A DNA stretch of 64,000 bases, from contig CM055318.2 of assembly GCA_029255685.2 (NCBI GenBank), positions 70,279,136-70,343,135 on the forward strand. The letters run 5' to 3'. Positions within the stretch are counted from its first letter, which is position 1, and each line of letters starts with the position of its first letter. This document shows, piece after piece, positions 13,001 through 25,208 of the stretch. The notes under the pieces are model-generated. The model was not told the origin of the DNA and made no database searches. It saw nothing but the letters and a program-made list of their open reading frames with translations. The translations under genes and the position numbers were made by a program. The DNA comes from Silene conica. Taxonomy: Eukaryota; Streptophyta; Magnoliopsida; Caryophyllales; Caryophyllaceae.

Positions 13001-13818
13001 TTGTCCATCAACAAACAATGGATTAAACAACTACGAGTTATAATAATTCTCGCTCTGTTTCTAAATCCACACAGGACAAGAATTAACAGGCGATGCAAGA
13101 AACAATCATATAACTCGAATTGATGGAGAATGATATTATTTGGCTCAAAACTAACATGAACCAAACAAATAATATCTCCATACTTTCTCTCGTCGACACT
13201 AAGTCAGACATATTAAACAATACCACATATTTGTCTTAAATAGTAAGAAGAACATAGACTATTAATAATCATATATACCATGAGAGTTTTCTCCCGGATA
13301 AGTTTTTGAGACATTTACTAAAGATTGAGTCTACTTACGACGAAAACTTTTCCATTTTTCTATCCCAGAATCAGATGGCAAACAAATTACCATGGAAAAA
13401 TAACTCATTCCGTACGCCAACCACGTGTTTAAAAAAACATTTCACCTAAGAAAAATGAAACACGGTGACAATACTCAAAAAACTCCGGGTCAAGACACAC
13501 AATCTTGTATCCCACGTCAAAACGAAATTGACTTACACGTTATTCTTACGCTACATAAGCTGTAAGACGTCTCAAAATAGTTTAATAGATCTACATACAA
13601 AATAACACAATTTTGCACGAATCAAGCTTACTATATTTGAATGAGTAAATACTGGTAAAAGCATAGATTTTCATAATCCTACTCATTAGTAAGATATTCA
13701 ACCTCGATTAGATAATAATGATCACAATTTCTAAAATCGTGATTATTAATAAAATACAAAATCTTATAACTCTAATTATCAAAGTTCAAACCGCATCACT
13801 ATGGTGAACAAATCACCA
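10097..13818. repeat. Scattered palindromes in the left and central part of element D
   Basis: There are perfect inverted repeats with short loops at 10097-10118 (stem AACTTGAT, loop CACACA), 11009-11023 (ATGCA, ACAAA), 12520-12534 (TTTGA, ACATA), 12979-12997 (AAATAGC, ACAAA) and 13802-13818 (TGGTGA, ACAAA), among others. The four later ones share the loop pattern ACNNA seen in the dense array further right. No gene is visible in this stretch. CTCCCAC recurs at least seven times between 9968 and 12157. Confidence 0.7.
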
Positions 13819-14022
13819 AAAAACACTTGTTGTCATACACAAGTATATGGATTAAGGCACAATTTCAATTAAATTATTAAAATTCCTTTGTTTATATTGT
13901 TCGTTCGAAAATTTCGCTATGCTCATAATCATCACAAACGCAATAAACTAGAAATTTTAATAATTCAATTAACCTTCTTGAGATTTAATGAAACAAAATC
14001 ACTTAACCCTTTAAAATACGCT

Positions 14023-15315
14023 ATACAAATTAGCTATTACCCTTAAACTAACGGCTAAACAAATTAGCACGAACAATAATATCACTTTGATATTATCAAA
14101 ACACTATGCAAAACAAATTTGCACGTCTTTAAAATTAATTAAAAAAACTTTAATCATAACACATATGACAGTTTTAATGAATTATTGATACACAACTAAT
14201 ACGTATTCAATTCTTTTCTCATCTCCCGTGTAAAAACTAATTTTACATATACAATGCAACTATATATTATATATCAGTAAGATATAGCGGAGTCTTTAAT
14301 GTAAAACACATTTACATATACAAATATATCACGAAGATATAAATCCTTTCGTAAAACAAATTTACGATTACTATTAAATCACAAAGATCCTTGTACGTAA
14401 CTTATAAATCTCATGAACAACAAATGTCAATAAGATATTTTTTTTTATGTAATACGAAATTACACAATTTTCACAAGATAAAATAAACGAAACAAATTCG
14501 CAAATTATAACTATATCTTGCAAAACACAATATAGAGATAATAATGAGTAGCATAAACTAAATAAGACACAAAGTCGAACACTAGCATTTCTAATACTCA
14601 TAAATCTACTAGTCAAAATGATAAAAAAAAAAATATCATTAAGACGTCCAAGTTTATATACAAGGATAAATTTTACGTAACTTATAAAATATCACACAGA
14701 CATTTATCATTTGCACGTAAAATAAAGTTATGAAACATATTCATAAAATATTATAAAGTATAGTTAAAATCACTAAGATATTTAATTATTCATATAAAAC
14801 TTATTTATATGACTTCCATTCAACTTTGTATATATGAAACATATTCATATACTTAAAATCAATATATGAAACATATTCATAAATTTTTTTTTAAGAAAAA
14901 CAATCTACGAGACATACTCATATAATCAACAAGGACATAATTAAATCACTAAGAAATTTTAATTATACATATAAAACAAATTTATATAGTCGTCACTTAT
15001 TTTTAAAAAAACATATAATCGTATTTTTAACCAAACACATTGGTATATTATAATATCACAAAGATATATAATCATACATATAAAACGTATTTATACGACT
15101 CAAATTCAAGATGTATGAAACATATTCATACATATGCATAAATTTATAGATCTAGCTAAACAAATTAGCAAAATCTTTCATATTGAATATCACAAAGATA
15201 TTAAAGTATTACTAAAACGAATTTACAATTATCGTTACAAAATGTATATAAAACATATTTATATAGTAATGAAACTGGCTAAACTAATTAGCGTAAATAG
15301 TTATCACTTAGATAA
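14023..15315. repeat. Dense array of about 30 hairpins with variable stems and a constant ACNNA loop
   Basis: Units sit often 24-32 bases apart. One kind has stems ending in AA/TT around the loop. Examples are 14054-14068 (GCTAA), 14107-14123 (TGCAAA), 14229-14247 (TGTAAAA, loop ACTAA), 14350-14366 (CGTAAA), 14791-14811 (CATATAAA, loop ACTTA), 15031-15045 (ACCAA, loop ACACA), 15111-15133 (ATGTATGAA, loop ACATA), 15245-15265 (TATATAAA) and 15278-15292 (GCTAA, loop ACTAA). The other kind has ATC/GAT at the loop base: 14076-14096 (ATAATATC, loop ACTTT), 14325-14341 (TATATC, loop ACGAA), 15186-15202 (AATATC) and 15301-15315 (TTATC). The two kinds often alternate. Stem sequence varies while pairing is kept. 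Confidence 0.85.
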
Positions 15316-16170
15316 AAGGAAACTCACCCACGTTCATTAAAATAAAATAAAATAAAAACAAAGGACACTAAACAACATATTAATTCTCATGTTCAAGCGT
15401 ACATCCAGCAAAAAAGAATAATACTCATATTATAGGTAGAATAGATCCACATGGAAAAACATAACCATAGATTGCTCGCCTTCACGTCACCCATACGTTC
15501 GTCGTATGCGACAATAACCATCGCATAGAGAACTAGAAATCTCAGAGAACACATCTCATCAACATTTTGAACCAGAGTGAAGGATTTCGATCTCATATCG
15601 TCCCGCCACTTTGTTGCCTCACTAAAAATAACCTTCGTATAGAACAATCTAGAACATATCTAGTTAGTTCCCTCTACGAGACCAAAAATAAGTCACAAAG
15701 ACGCAGTAAGGTTGACATCGTCACAAAGACGTATTAAGATTGACATCATCACGCATAACTAAAAAAACTTTAATATATTAAAAAAAAGATTAAGAAGAAC
15801 TAATCTTGTAAAAACACGAATATGAGCCACAATCAGATGTATAAGTGTAAGGCGTGAAAGAGCGAAAAAAAAAATCTAGCAAATCAATATCATACATATA
15901 AATGAACTAATCATATGCATATGCCATGTGAGGAGGAAAAAAAAGTCGGTTATTAATTTGATTGTTAATTATCTTATTTATCACCATATTAATCTACCCA
16001 TTATGGTGTGATTTAATGGGTGTTTATGGTGTATTTTCTAATATCACTTGTAACTCCTCTATGTGAGGTGATTATAAATAAGATAATAGATGTGGTTTGT
16101 GTAACCATCACATTCATCTTATAAACACAACTTATATAATCTCTTAGTTAGTCTACCATCTATGTGACGT

Positions 16171-16298
16171 GGAATTTGGGGCGTGGAAATATTACGGGAC
16201 TCTAGTAGCCGCCGGAAGTACGATATACGGTAGTGGGCAGTTAGCGAACACAACGATCCGATCGCTTCCGCATAAAGGTATGTCCTTATTTTCCTACA
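16171..16298 (-). repeat. Right terminal inverted repeat of element D
   Basis: Reverse complement of the left repeat, ending CCTTATTTTCCTACA, followed by the AATAC target duplication. Confidence 0.9.
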
Positions 16299-16303
16299 AA
16301 TAC

Positions 16304-16558
16304 AATTGTATTTGTGACATAAGATGTCACATATCACACAATTGTACAAATTACAATTTGTAAAATGAAGGTCCATTTTACATCTAATGAGTCGTGTGGT
16401 TTAGTGAGGTTAATGGGTTTGCATTTTGTAATTAAATCATTCCTAAATTATATAATGATGATATAGGTATGATGCCTATGTGTAGGCATGCAACCCTAAG
16501 CTTCTAAGTAAGACAAAAGAGCATCTAACCCTTATGTATACTACTACCACACGCCTAA
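16304..16558 (+). repeat. 3' LTR of copia-type element A, piece 2 of 3
   Basis: It continues the LTR after element D and resembles the matching middle part of LTR B (ACACAATTG, ACAAATTA and AAATG-GGTC-type phrases in the same order). It ends in CCTAA (16554-16558), the duplication made by the gypsy-type insertion. Confidence 0.7.
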
Positions 16559-17348
16559 TGTAAAACCCCTCGCGAGAGCGGAAATATAAAACATACGAAA
16601 TACTAAAAATGCAGCGGAATTAAAACTTTTTAACGTAACTAACATGCGAGGTGAATTAAAACTGAAACTGAAAGTAAAATATATATATACAATCAGCCTG
16701 GGATGGCACATCCCTACAGGCACTCAAAACTGAAATGTAAACTAAGTCTAGCTAACGTAAACGTGTAAGTCAATCGATGATTAGGATCATCGCTCGCTAG
16801 CTCCATGCAACCCTCTGCCAACCACCTGTCATGTACCTACATACATGTAAACATGTACGCCACAATCAGTGGGGAGTGACTAGAGTTCTCCTAGCCACCT
16901 TTTGTAACGACACGTAACAAGCAATACAAACATAATACTCCAACATATATAAACATGTGAAGTATAACAATCTTTCAATAACGATCATCAACTATCATGC
17001 AATTACTAATGCACGGCTCTCAACCAACTTCATAAACCGTTTGGAAGGAGAGCCGGTTTCCCTACTGGTTACCCAGTCGGGGGGTCTTTCAGTCCAACTA
17101 TTTATGAAACAGATCAAAGAGTCATCCAATGCCTTGGATGAACGAACTATCACTCAAGTAGTACAATCATTAACTTTATCATGCATATCTGACACTGTAC
17201 CAATCTCAAGGCAAACAGATATAAAACATCAAGTAAAAAGGTCCAGCGGTCAACTTAAGACATAACCTGAATACTAACACACTTTCACAATCAAGGACTC
17301 AGAGGCCAACTTAAGGCATAAACCAAGATATCAATAAACACTAGCAAT

Positions 17349-17935
17349 GGGTCCAGAGGTGAACTTAACACATATCCCACCACCAAACAATGTCGGGTCC
17401 AGAGGTGAACTTAACACATATCCCAACATGCAATTCAAGTAAAGGGTCCAGAGGTGAACTTAACACATATCCCTAAACATACAATTCAAGTAAAGGGTCC
17501 AGAGGTGAACTTAACACATATCCCTAAACATAACACAGTAATGGGTCCAGAGGTGAACTTAACACATATCCCACTACAAACAAATGTCGGGTCCAGAGGT
17601 GAACTTAACACATATCCCAACATACATCCACAAGCAAAGGGTCCAGAGGTGAACTTAACACATATCCCAATGCTACAAACAAGTATTGGGTCCAGAGGTG
17701 AACTTAACACATATCCCAATACACAGCTATCGCACCACCGGGTCCAGAGGTGAACTTAACACATATCCCGTGTACGACAACCGATCACGTGTCAGGTCCA
17801 GAGGTGAACTTAACACATATCCTGACACGCCACAAGCAAAACACGTAATGGGTCCAGAGGTGAACTTAACACATATCCCATCACGCGACATACAAAACAC
17901 GTAATGGGTCCAGAGGTGAACTTAACACATATCCC
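17349..17935. repeat. Interspersed repeat array in the 3' LTR, 12 conserved copies
   Basis: A near-invariant 30-bp core begins GGGTCCAGAGGTG and ends CACATATCCC. It occurs 12 times with variable 16-26-bp gaps; two decayed copies lie upstream (about 17240 and 17294). The bases just outside the core are often complementary: gtatt/aatac around copy 8, cgtgtca/tgacacg around copy 10, atgt/acat around copies 2 and 6. In copy 10 the outermost G and C of the core are replaced by A and T, keeping the pair. It looks CRISPR-like by spacing only; it lies in a plant LTR, with no cas genes. Confidence 0.92.
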
Positions 17936-18226
17936 ATCACGCGACATACAACTCAACAATTAACAACCAAAGATAGAAACTAACCTATAACTCTAACTTC
18001 TTAAACCACTAAACAACACTTAATTGATCCCGGGAACTAAGATGAGGGAGAGCCGGTTTCCCTTTCGGTTACCCGACCGGGGGGTCTCTATCCTCACTCC
18101 ATTCCCGAACCCAATATAGTGTCGCCCATCCTCCGGGGACCTCAAACACATATCAAAGGTACAAGAAACGAGTTTCAATCAAAACCGAACAAGCCTTTGA
18201 AAGTTATAAACAAAACAATGGGAACA

Positions 18227-18602
18227 GGGGCTCTCAGCCGGTCCACCGGCTGGGAGTCCCATCCCATGCCCAACCAATCGGCTGAAAAACAAGAGAAGAG
18301 GCTCTCAGCCGGTGGACCGTCCGCCGGCCAGCCGGCTGGGAGTCTCTTCCCCAAAGCCAAACTTCAAACTTACAACACGAGGAGTGACTCTCAGCCGGTG
18401 TACCGGCTGCCGGCCTGCCGGCTGGGAGTCACTTCCCATGCCTTTTTCCAAAACTTGAAAACCCAAGAAGGATCCTGAGCCGGTCGACCGGCGGCCGACT
18501 GACCGGCTCAGAAACCTTTCTCAATTTCTGAACATTCAAAACTTAACACATTGACTATGAGCCGGCCGACCGGCTGCCGGTCAGCCTGCCGGCTCAGAGT
18601 CC
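18227..18602. repeat. Five GC-rich palindromes in the 3' LTR
   Basis: Each unit is built on AGCCGG ... CCGGCT with extra CCGGC modules in the loop. Arms differ between units but stay complementary: GACTCTCAGCC/GGCTGGGAGTC in units 1-3, and CTGAGCC/GGCTCAG or TGAGCC/GGCTCA in units 4-5. They stand out from an AT-rich background. Confidence 0.88.
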
Positions 18603-19657
18603 GTTGTACGCAAATTCGAAATTTCCTATCAAAAGCAATTCATCCCAAATCGATCCCAAACCTCTAAATTAACAACAACAGATGTTTACCCACTATCACA
18701 AATCATCCAATAACACTATCTATCAGCAATTAAACCCATAACAATCCTCAATACGATTATAATTTGTATCCGTCGCAAACATAAATTTCTGAAAATGAAA
18801 TACTAGGCATGTGAAACATCTTCTAAGCACATAAGCAACATAAACATGTATTCCTAGCATGATTTCTAACTCAATGAACATAAACCATAAGAAAATCAGA
18901 AACTTAAACATCTTAAACATGTAAATTGCTAATATTCACAATAAGGCCGAGTTTTTCATTATCGTCACCTTTACTTAGCGAAATCTTTGAAATCTTCGAG
19001 ATCGTCTTCAATAATCACCAAGCCTTCTTCCGGGTTAACACCAACACCGTCTAAAACAACACAAACATCGAAGAAAATCACGAATTTCGAAATTACAGGA
19101 GCAGGCCGAAATTTTGACGGAAAGATTGTGAGATAAAACTTACCTAGAAAGAAGGAGGGCGTGAAGAGGAATCCGTGGCCGCGAAAATCGTCTCAATCGG
19201 ATAAGAAACGAAGATTCTATGAGCATTTTAAGATTTGAGGAGAAATTTATAAAAATGGTGTTTGTTGTTGTTGTTTGCAAATCTGAAAAATGAATTGGAG
19301 GAGGGAGGTAGAAGTTGGTGGGGTTAGGGTTTTGTGAGGAAAAAGAGGGGAAATGGGTCCATTAACAAGTTAGGCCCATAAGACAAGTTTTAAGACGGTT
19401 TAAGCTAAAAACACCGACTTAAGGTAACTATAAACTTAAGATGATATAAATATTCCCGGACTATGAAATTAAATTGTTAATACGAAAATTATGAAATTAA
19501 ATGGAACCTTATTTTAAATCCTTTAAAATACTATCACATAAATTAATTAGTTATTTAGAAGAAATTCCAAAAATTACGAAATATAAATTAATTCTCGAAC
19601 TTGAACTTGAACTTAAAATCATTAAACTTCCAAGTCCCGAAATATTGGGATGTTACA

Positions 19658-22600
19658 ATCACCCCATCTTTCAAAAAGTTTCGTCCTCGAAACTTGAAAA
19701 CAGAAGTAAGTACGAAAACAACTTTAACTACCAAAACGTACTACAGGGTTATGGTAACCCAAAACTTTATCTTTCAAAAATTTCCCAGAATAAAAAGATT
19801 TTAAGGCATCAGTCTCTGTCAATGGACATTATTGGGATTCTCGTTACGTATTCAAGAGTCCGACATTCCAAATCTGAGACAAGTCCCAAATTTAAATCAG
19901 TCAAAATTCAAAATTTAGATTGATTCGGTGTTGATAAGCACAGCACAGGTTATCAGACATCTCCAATAACAAGTTCCAGCGGCAATCAACGCTGAAATCC
20001 CTCAAAGTTGTAAAACATTCGGCTCTTTCAAACCAGGTTTCCTTCAAAATTAACTTTTATTCTCAAATTCTTGAAAGAGTAAAATTGTAAAAATGACCAA
20101 AAGGTTACCTCCAACAGAAGAGGAAGTAGTTTCAAACTCCAAAAGCAGTAAGATTTTTCAAAAACAGCAAATTTAGAGTCAACAATAGGGAAACGAATTT
20201 CAAAACACAGTCGCTGGGAGCGCAGAAACAGTCATAGAGATTACCTTCGACACGAAGGATTAAGAGTTCCTAGTTTCACAGCTGACAGAACGTACAAGGA
20301 GGATCGAAGGAACGGTAACCACCAGGCTAAAGGTCCGGGAAGATGGTAATTCTTGCTAAACATGGGGTCACTAACCACTCAATCCATAAACAAAGCATCG
20401 TTACAACGATTCCTAATAGATCCCACGGGGAACGATTCAAGTGATCTCTAGACTTCCAATGGTTTCACGATCTCTCTTGCCATTATCTTATCCACAGAAC
20501 AAGGTATTCATCCACCAGACAGAAGCTTAAGCGCGCATCCTAGACCAAGGTTCACGCACTTCCGAAACTCTAACCCAAAATCCTCATTACCATAACATCG
20601 AACCTCAAAACTCAAGATATGTTATTCATTATTCTGTAACCTCTCCCATTGGGGACCATAACAAAATTCCATAACTTCAATTTTTAAACAGCTTGATCCC
20701 AACAACTTATTCCACAAGGTGCTTCGAAATCCTAAATTTCCAAATTTTATTACCACAGTGAATATTCAAATCACGACCTTACTAAGGTAACAACTTCTAA
20801 ATCCTCTGGTTTCTAACCACTTACTCACAGTATACATCCCAAGGCAAAGTTCCAAGGAAGTAGCAACCTTCACTCCCACAGTTTCAGTAAGACTTAGTTA
20901 TTCACATTTCGAGATTCCTCAAATGATATTACTGAACACTTATAAGTTGCAAATCTCTACACTATGATTACTACAAACATCAATGGTTACCCATCAATCA
21001 CCATTGAAGTATTATTAGGCCAACGGGGTCTCATTATCCCACAAGTTATCATAAACGATTCACCTAACAGTGGGTGTATTCCCCAATTTCATTAAGTACT
21101 TCAATAGGTAAACGCGGAGGTTCAATAAGTAACTTAAGGCCAAACACTCAGTCAACTCCATAAGTTAAATCGCAAATGTCTCAACATTCTCTCTCTGTTA
21201 CCAATAACTCTCGTTCCTCAAATATGATCCTTTCTGCGTTACAACAATTCCTAAGATTAAGTAGCACTAACTTACCTCATTCATCCATTTGAACACATCA
21301 TCACTATCTAAGGCACATTCCTCTAAATTCATCTATAACTCCAAGCATTCTATTCCAATCCTCAAATGGTGCTTAGAAATATACAAAGATCACTTACACA
21401 CAATCCATCTAACATGGACTCTCAAGACGGCACACTGTCCAACATCGCCCGAACATTATTCTCACCAACTCTGTCAACCAAATCCTGACAACGCAGAACC
21501 AAGCATTCCTCAAGGCATGTATCTCCACCCCAAGAACATGTCGATCTCGCCACTATTCTAGATGAAAAGGAACAAGGCTCACAGAAGAGGAGATGAGATG
21601 CGAATTTCAGGGATAAACACGACACAGGCCTCGAGAGAGACAAACGAAAGACGGCTCGAGGGACAATAAGATGACAAGGTAATGAACTTTAGGTTATAGA
21701 CTCCAATAAAATTAAAGTCAAAATCAGACGGAGAAGCAAAAGAGAAGAAAGGAGAGAAGCGACGTGAAAAGAACGATTGCGAATCTTCCAAGGTGCGGGT
21801 CTCTCACTAGTCTTGCGGAATTCTCACTTCTTATTTTCCAAATCAAGTCATTCAATTATCGGTTCTCACGAAAAATTCCTCCTATGATTTATATACCCTA
21901 ATCTTCCAAACTTTAAACGATATCATCATCACAACTACCTATTCCCAAAAGTTTGAGATGACACATCTCTGCTAGTTCCTCAAATGACAATTCAATAACA
22001 CTTTCAGGTCACCACCCTTATGTCATATACACTTTACTTACCTCACTGTCCACAAGATAACAATTCTTAAACCATCAAGTTTTTCCGAACTTTCCTCTCC
22101 CAATGACTTACTTTATTCCATTCACAAACTGGCGGTGCATCCTCAAGTTTCCTTTAAGTTCTTCAATAGAAGAACGCTAAGATCCATTAAATAACCTAAG
22201 GCCAGATAATGATTCACTTCCTCCCAGTTTAAATCATAAATTTTTCGAGCACTCAACTATTATAGCCAATGATTCGTATTCCTCAACAACGGACCTTTCT
22301 CAGCTCAGTCACTCACCTAAGTCAAGTGATACTAACTCGCTTCAATCATCTATTCTTCATCATTAGCATCTTAAGGCCATCCTCTCAGGTCGCTCTATAT
22401 CCTCAAGTATCTTATCTAACTCCTTAAACAGTACTCTACAATCCACGAACTTTCACGATCTAAGCATGATTCTCAAGGTTAGGTTGCACCGAATACTAAG
22501 TATACAACTCAACCTTCAAGCAAGTATCCTATCACTCACTTTCACTCTCCCAATTGGATAGACAACTAGACCCTTAGATCACCAAAACATGTCTCTCGAT

Positions 22601-23133
22601 ACCTCCTAAGTTATTCCTCAAATAACAATATTTCTCATAACACAGCTTACAGTTATCCTAAGACTAGTTCCTCCAAATCCAATAAAAGGGAAGATTACCT
22701 AGAGGGCACCTTAAGAAAGCAAGCAACAAGGTTAAGCTGAAAAGATATGAAGATCTGTTCAAGCAAGATAGACAAATATTCTAAAAGAAGGATGTGCATC
22801 CAGAGTTATCAAAGAAGGTGATGCACAAAGAAAGAGGAGCATCTTCAAGGCTCATAAGCATTCCCCAACAGTAGCACGAATCTTCTATCTTCGGTCGAAA
22901 CTCCGATCTCCACCGCCAAATGGATAAGCCCACGGTTCGTCGATTGAAAGATATAAAAGTGAAATCAATGACAATCAACAAACACGTTAGAGCCTAATAA
23001 GAGCAATCACAAAAAGAACTACAATATAAGTCCTTAAATCTACCCCATCTCTCATTCATTATTCAATTATATGGTCAAGTTAAGGTTGGGGGTTACATGA
23101 GTGCGTCGGGAGCGATAACGCTCTGATACCAAC
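19658..23133 (-). mobile_element. Non-coding internal region of the gypsy-type element
   Basis: 3476 bp with no frame above about 140 codons on either strand and none resembling retroelement proteins. The longest frame (19501-19923 +) straddles the LTR boundary. Phrases repeat at about 1.1-kb distance (for example around 21085-21130 and 22160-22205), suggesting an old internal duplication. The polypurine tract lies at 19658-19665 and the primer-binding site at 23120-23131, both on the minus strand. Confidence 0.85.
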
Positions 23134-23923
23134 TGTAAAACCCCTCGCGAGAGCGGAAATATAAAACATACGAAATACTAAAAATGCAGCGGAATTAAAA
23201 CTTTTTAACGTAACTAACATGCGAGGTGAATTAAAACTGAAACTGAAAGTAAAATATATATATACAATCAGCCTGGGATGGCACATCCCTACAGGCACTC
23301 AAAACTGAAATGTAAACTAAGTCTAGCTAACGTAAACGTGTAAGTCAATCGATGATTAGGATCATCGCTCGCTAGCTCCATGCAACCCTCTGCCAACCAC
23401 CTGTCATGTACCTACATACATGTAAACATGTACGCCACAATCAGTGGGGAGTGACTAGAGTTCTCCTAGCCACTTTTTGTAACGACACGTAACAAGCAAT
23501 ACAAACATAATACTCCAACATATATAAACATGTGAAGTATAACAATCTTTCAATAACGATCATCAACTATCATGCAATTACTAATGCACGGCTCTCAACC
23601 AACTTCATAAACCGTTTGGAAGGAGAGCCGGTTTCCCTACTGGTTACCCAGTCGGGGGGTCTTTCAGTCCAACTATTTATGAAACAGATCAAAGAGTCAT
23701 CCAATGCCTTGGATGAACGAACTATCACTCAAGTAGTACAATCATTAACTTTATCATGCATATCTGACACTGTACCAATCTCAAGGCAAACATATATAAA
23801 ACATCAAGTAAAAAGGTCCAGCGGTCAACTTAAGACATAACCTGAATACTAACACACTTTCACAATCAAGGACTCAGAGGCCAACTTAAGGCATAAACCA
23901 AGATATCAATAAACACTAGCAAT

Positions 23924-24510
23924 GGGTCCAGAGGTGAACTTAACACATATCCCACCACCAAACAATGTCGGGTCCAGAGGTGAACTTAACACATATCCCA
24001 ACATGCAATTCAAGTAAAGGGTCCAGAGGTGAACTTAACACATATCCCTAAACATACAATTCAAGTAAAGGGTCCAGAGGTGAACTTAACACATATCCCT
24101 AAACATAACACAGTAATGGGTCCAGAGGTGAACTTAACACATATCCCACTACAAACAAATGTCGGGTCCAGAGGTGAACTTAACACATATCCCAACATAC
24201 ATCCACAAGCAAAGGGTCCAGAGGTGAACTTAACACATATCCCAATGCTACAAACAAGTATTGGGTCCAGAGGTGAACTTAACACATATCCCAATACACA
24301 GCTATCGCACCACCGGGTCCAGAGGTGAACTTAACACATATCCCGTGTACGACAACCGATCACGTGTCAGGTCTAGAGGTGAACTTAACACATATCCTGA
24401 CACGCCACAAGCAAAACACGTAATGGGTCCAGAGGTGAACTTAACACATATCCCATCACGCGACATACAAAACACGTAATGGGTCCAGAGGTGAACTTAA
24501 CACATATCCC
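23924..24510. repeat. Interspersed repeat array in the 5' LTR, 12 conserved copies
   Basis: Same array as in the other LTR, identical in length (587 bp). One core copy has a C-to-T change (GGTCTAGAG near 24371). Confidence 0.92.
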
Positions 24511-24801
24511 ATCACGCGACATACAACTCAACAATTAACAACCAAAGATAGAAACTAACCTATAGCTCTAACTTCTTAAACCACTAAACAACACTTAATT
24601 GATCCCGGGAACTAAGATGAGGGAGAGCCGGTTTCCCTTTCGGTTACCCGACCGGGGGGTCTCTATCCTCACTCCATTCCCGAACCCAATATAGTGTCGC
24701 CCATCCTCTGGGGACCTCAAACACATATCAAAGGTACAAGAAACGAGTTTCAATCAAAACCGAACAAGCCTTTGAAAGTTATAAACAAAACAATGGGAAC
24801 A

Positions 24802-25208
24802 GGGGCTCTCAGCCGGTCCCAGACCGTCTGCCGGTCCACCGGCTGGGAGTCCCATCCCATGCCCAACCAATCGGCTGAAAAACAAGAGAAGAGGCTCTCA
24901 GCCGGTGGACCGTCCGCCGGCCAGCCGGCTGGGAGTCTCTTCCCCAAAGTCAAACTTCAAACTTACAACACGAGGAGTGACTCTCAGCCGGTGTACCGGC
25001 TGCCGGCCTGCCGGCTGGGAGTCACTTCCCATGCCTTTTTCCAAAACTTGAAAACCCAAGAAGGATCCTGAGCCGGTCGACCGGCGGCCGACTGACCGGC
25101 GGCCGACTGACCGGCTCAGAAACCTTTCTCAATTTCTGAACATTCAAAACTTAACACATTGACTATGAGCCGGCCGACCGGCTGCCGGTCAGCCTGCCGG
25201 CTCAGAGT
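24802..25208. repeat. Five GC-rich palindromes in the 5' LTR, two of them enlarged
   Basis: Unit 1 carries an extra 18 bp and unit 4 a tandem 15-bp duplication (GGCGGCCGACTGACC) compared with 18227-18602. These are the only indels above 6 bp between the LTRs. Confidence 0.9.

Larger units (their letters stand above)
9566..16298. mobile_element. Element D: 6.7-kb coding-free insertion with long terminal inverted repeats
   Basis: Both ends are defined exactly. The element starts TGTAGGAAAATAAGG and ends CCTTATTTTCCTACA. It is flanked by a perfect 5-bp duplication AATAC (9561-9565 and 16299-16303). Its ends form an inverted repeat of about 127 bp (9566-9692 against 16171-16298), with weaker similarity further in. 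I find no internal direct copy of either end, so it does not look like an intact two-LTR element. No ORF resembles gag, pol or a transposase; the body is strongly AT-rich. TGT...ACA ends with a 5-bp duplication fit a retrovirus-type integrase, so it may be an LTR-type derivative, a giant solo repeat, or a Ginger-like DNA transposon. The body is full of short palindromes (see the array at 14023-15315). Confidence 0.8.
16559..19657 (-). repeat. 3' LTR of the gypsy-type element (3099 bp)
   Basis: Ends are TG...CA on both strands. It contains the interspersed repeat array (17349-17935), the GC-rich palindromes (18227-18602) and two copies of GAGAGCCGGTTTCCCT-type sequence (near 17050 and 18045). 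Open frames over the array are by-products of the repeat. Confidence 0.95.

Noticed and set aside
9566..16298. Element D as an ordinary two-LTR retrotransposon
   Set aside because: The repeats at its ends are inverted, not direct, and no internal copy of either terminus was found.
17454..17904. Protein-coding frames of repeated VNLTHIP and GELNTYP units on both strands
   Set aside because: They are forced open by the tandem repeat in several frames and strands; they occur identically in both LTRs and have no start or family context.
17349..17935. CRISPR array
   Set aside because: Repeat-spacer geometry is superficially similar, but the array lies inside both LTRs of a plant retrotransposon, spacers are partly shared between units, and there are no cas genes.
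18119..18478. A 119-codon ORF in the LTR and its 125-codon twin at 24694-25071
   Set aside because: They cross GC-rich palindromes and differ by the palindrome indels; no motif is present.
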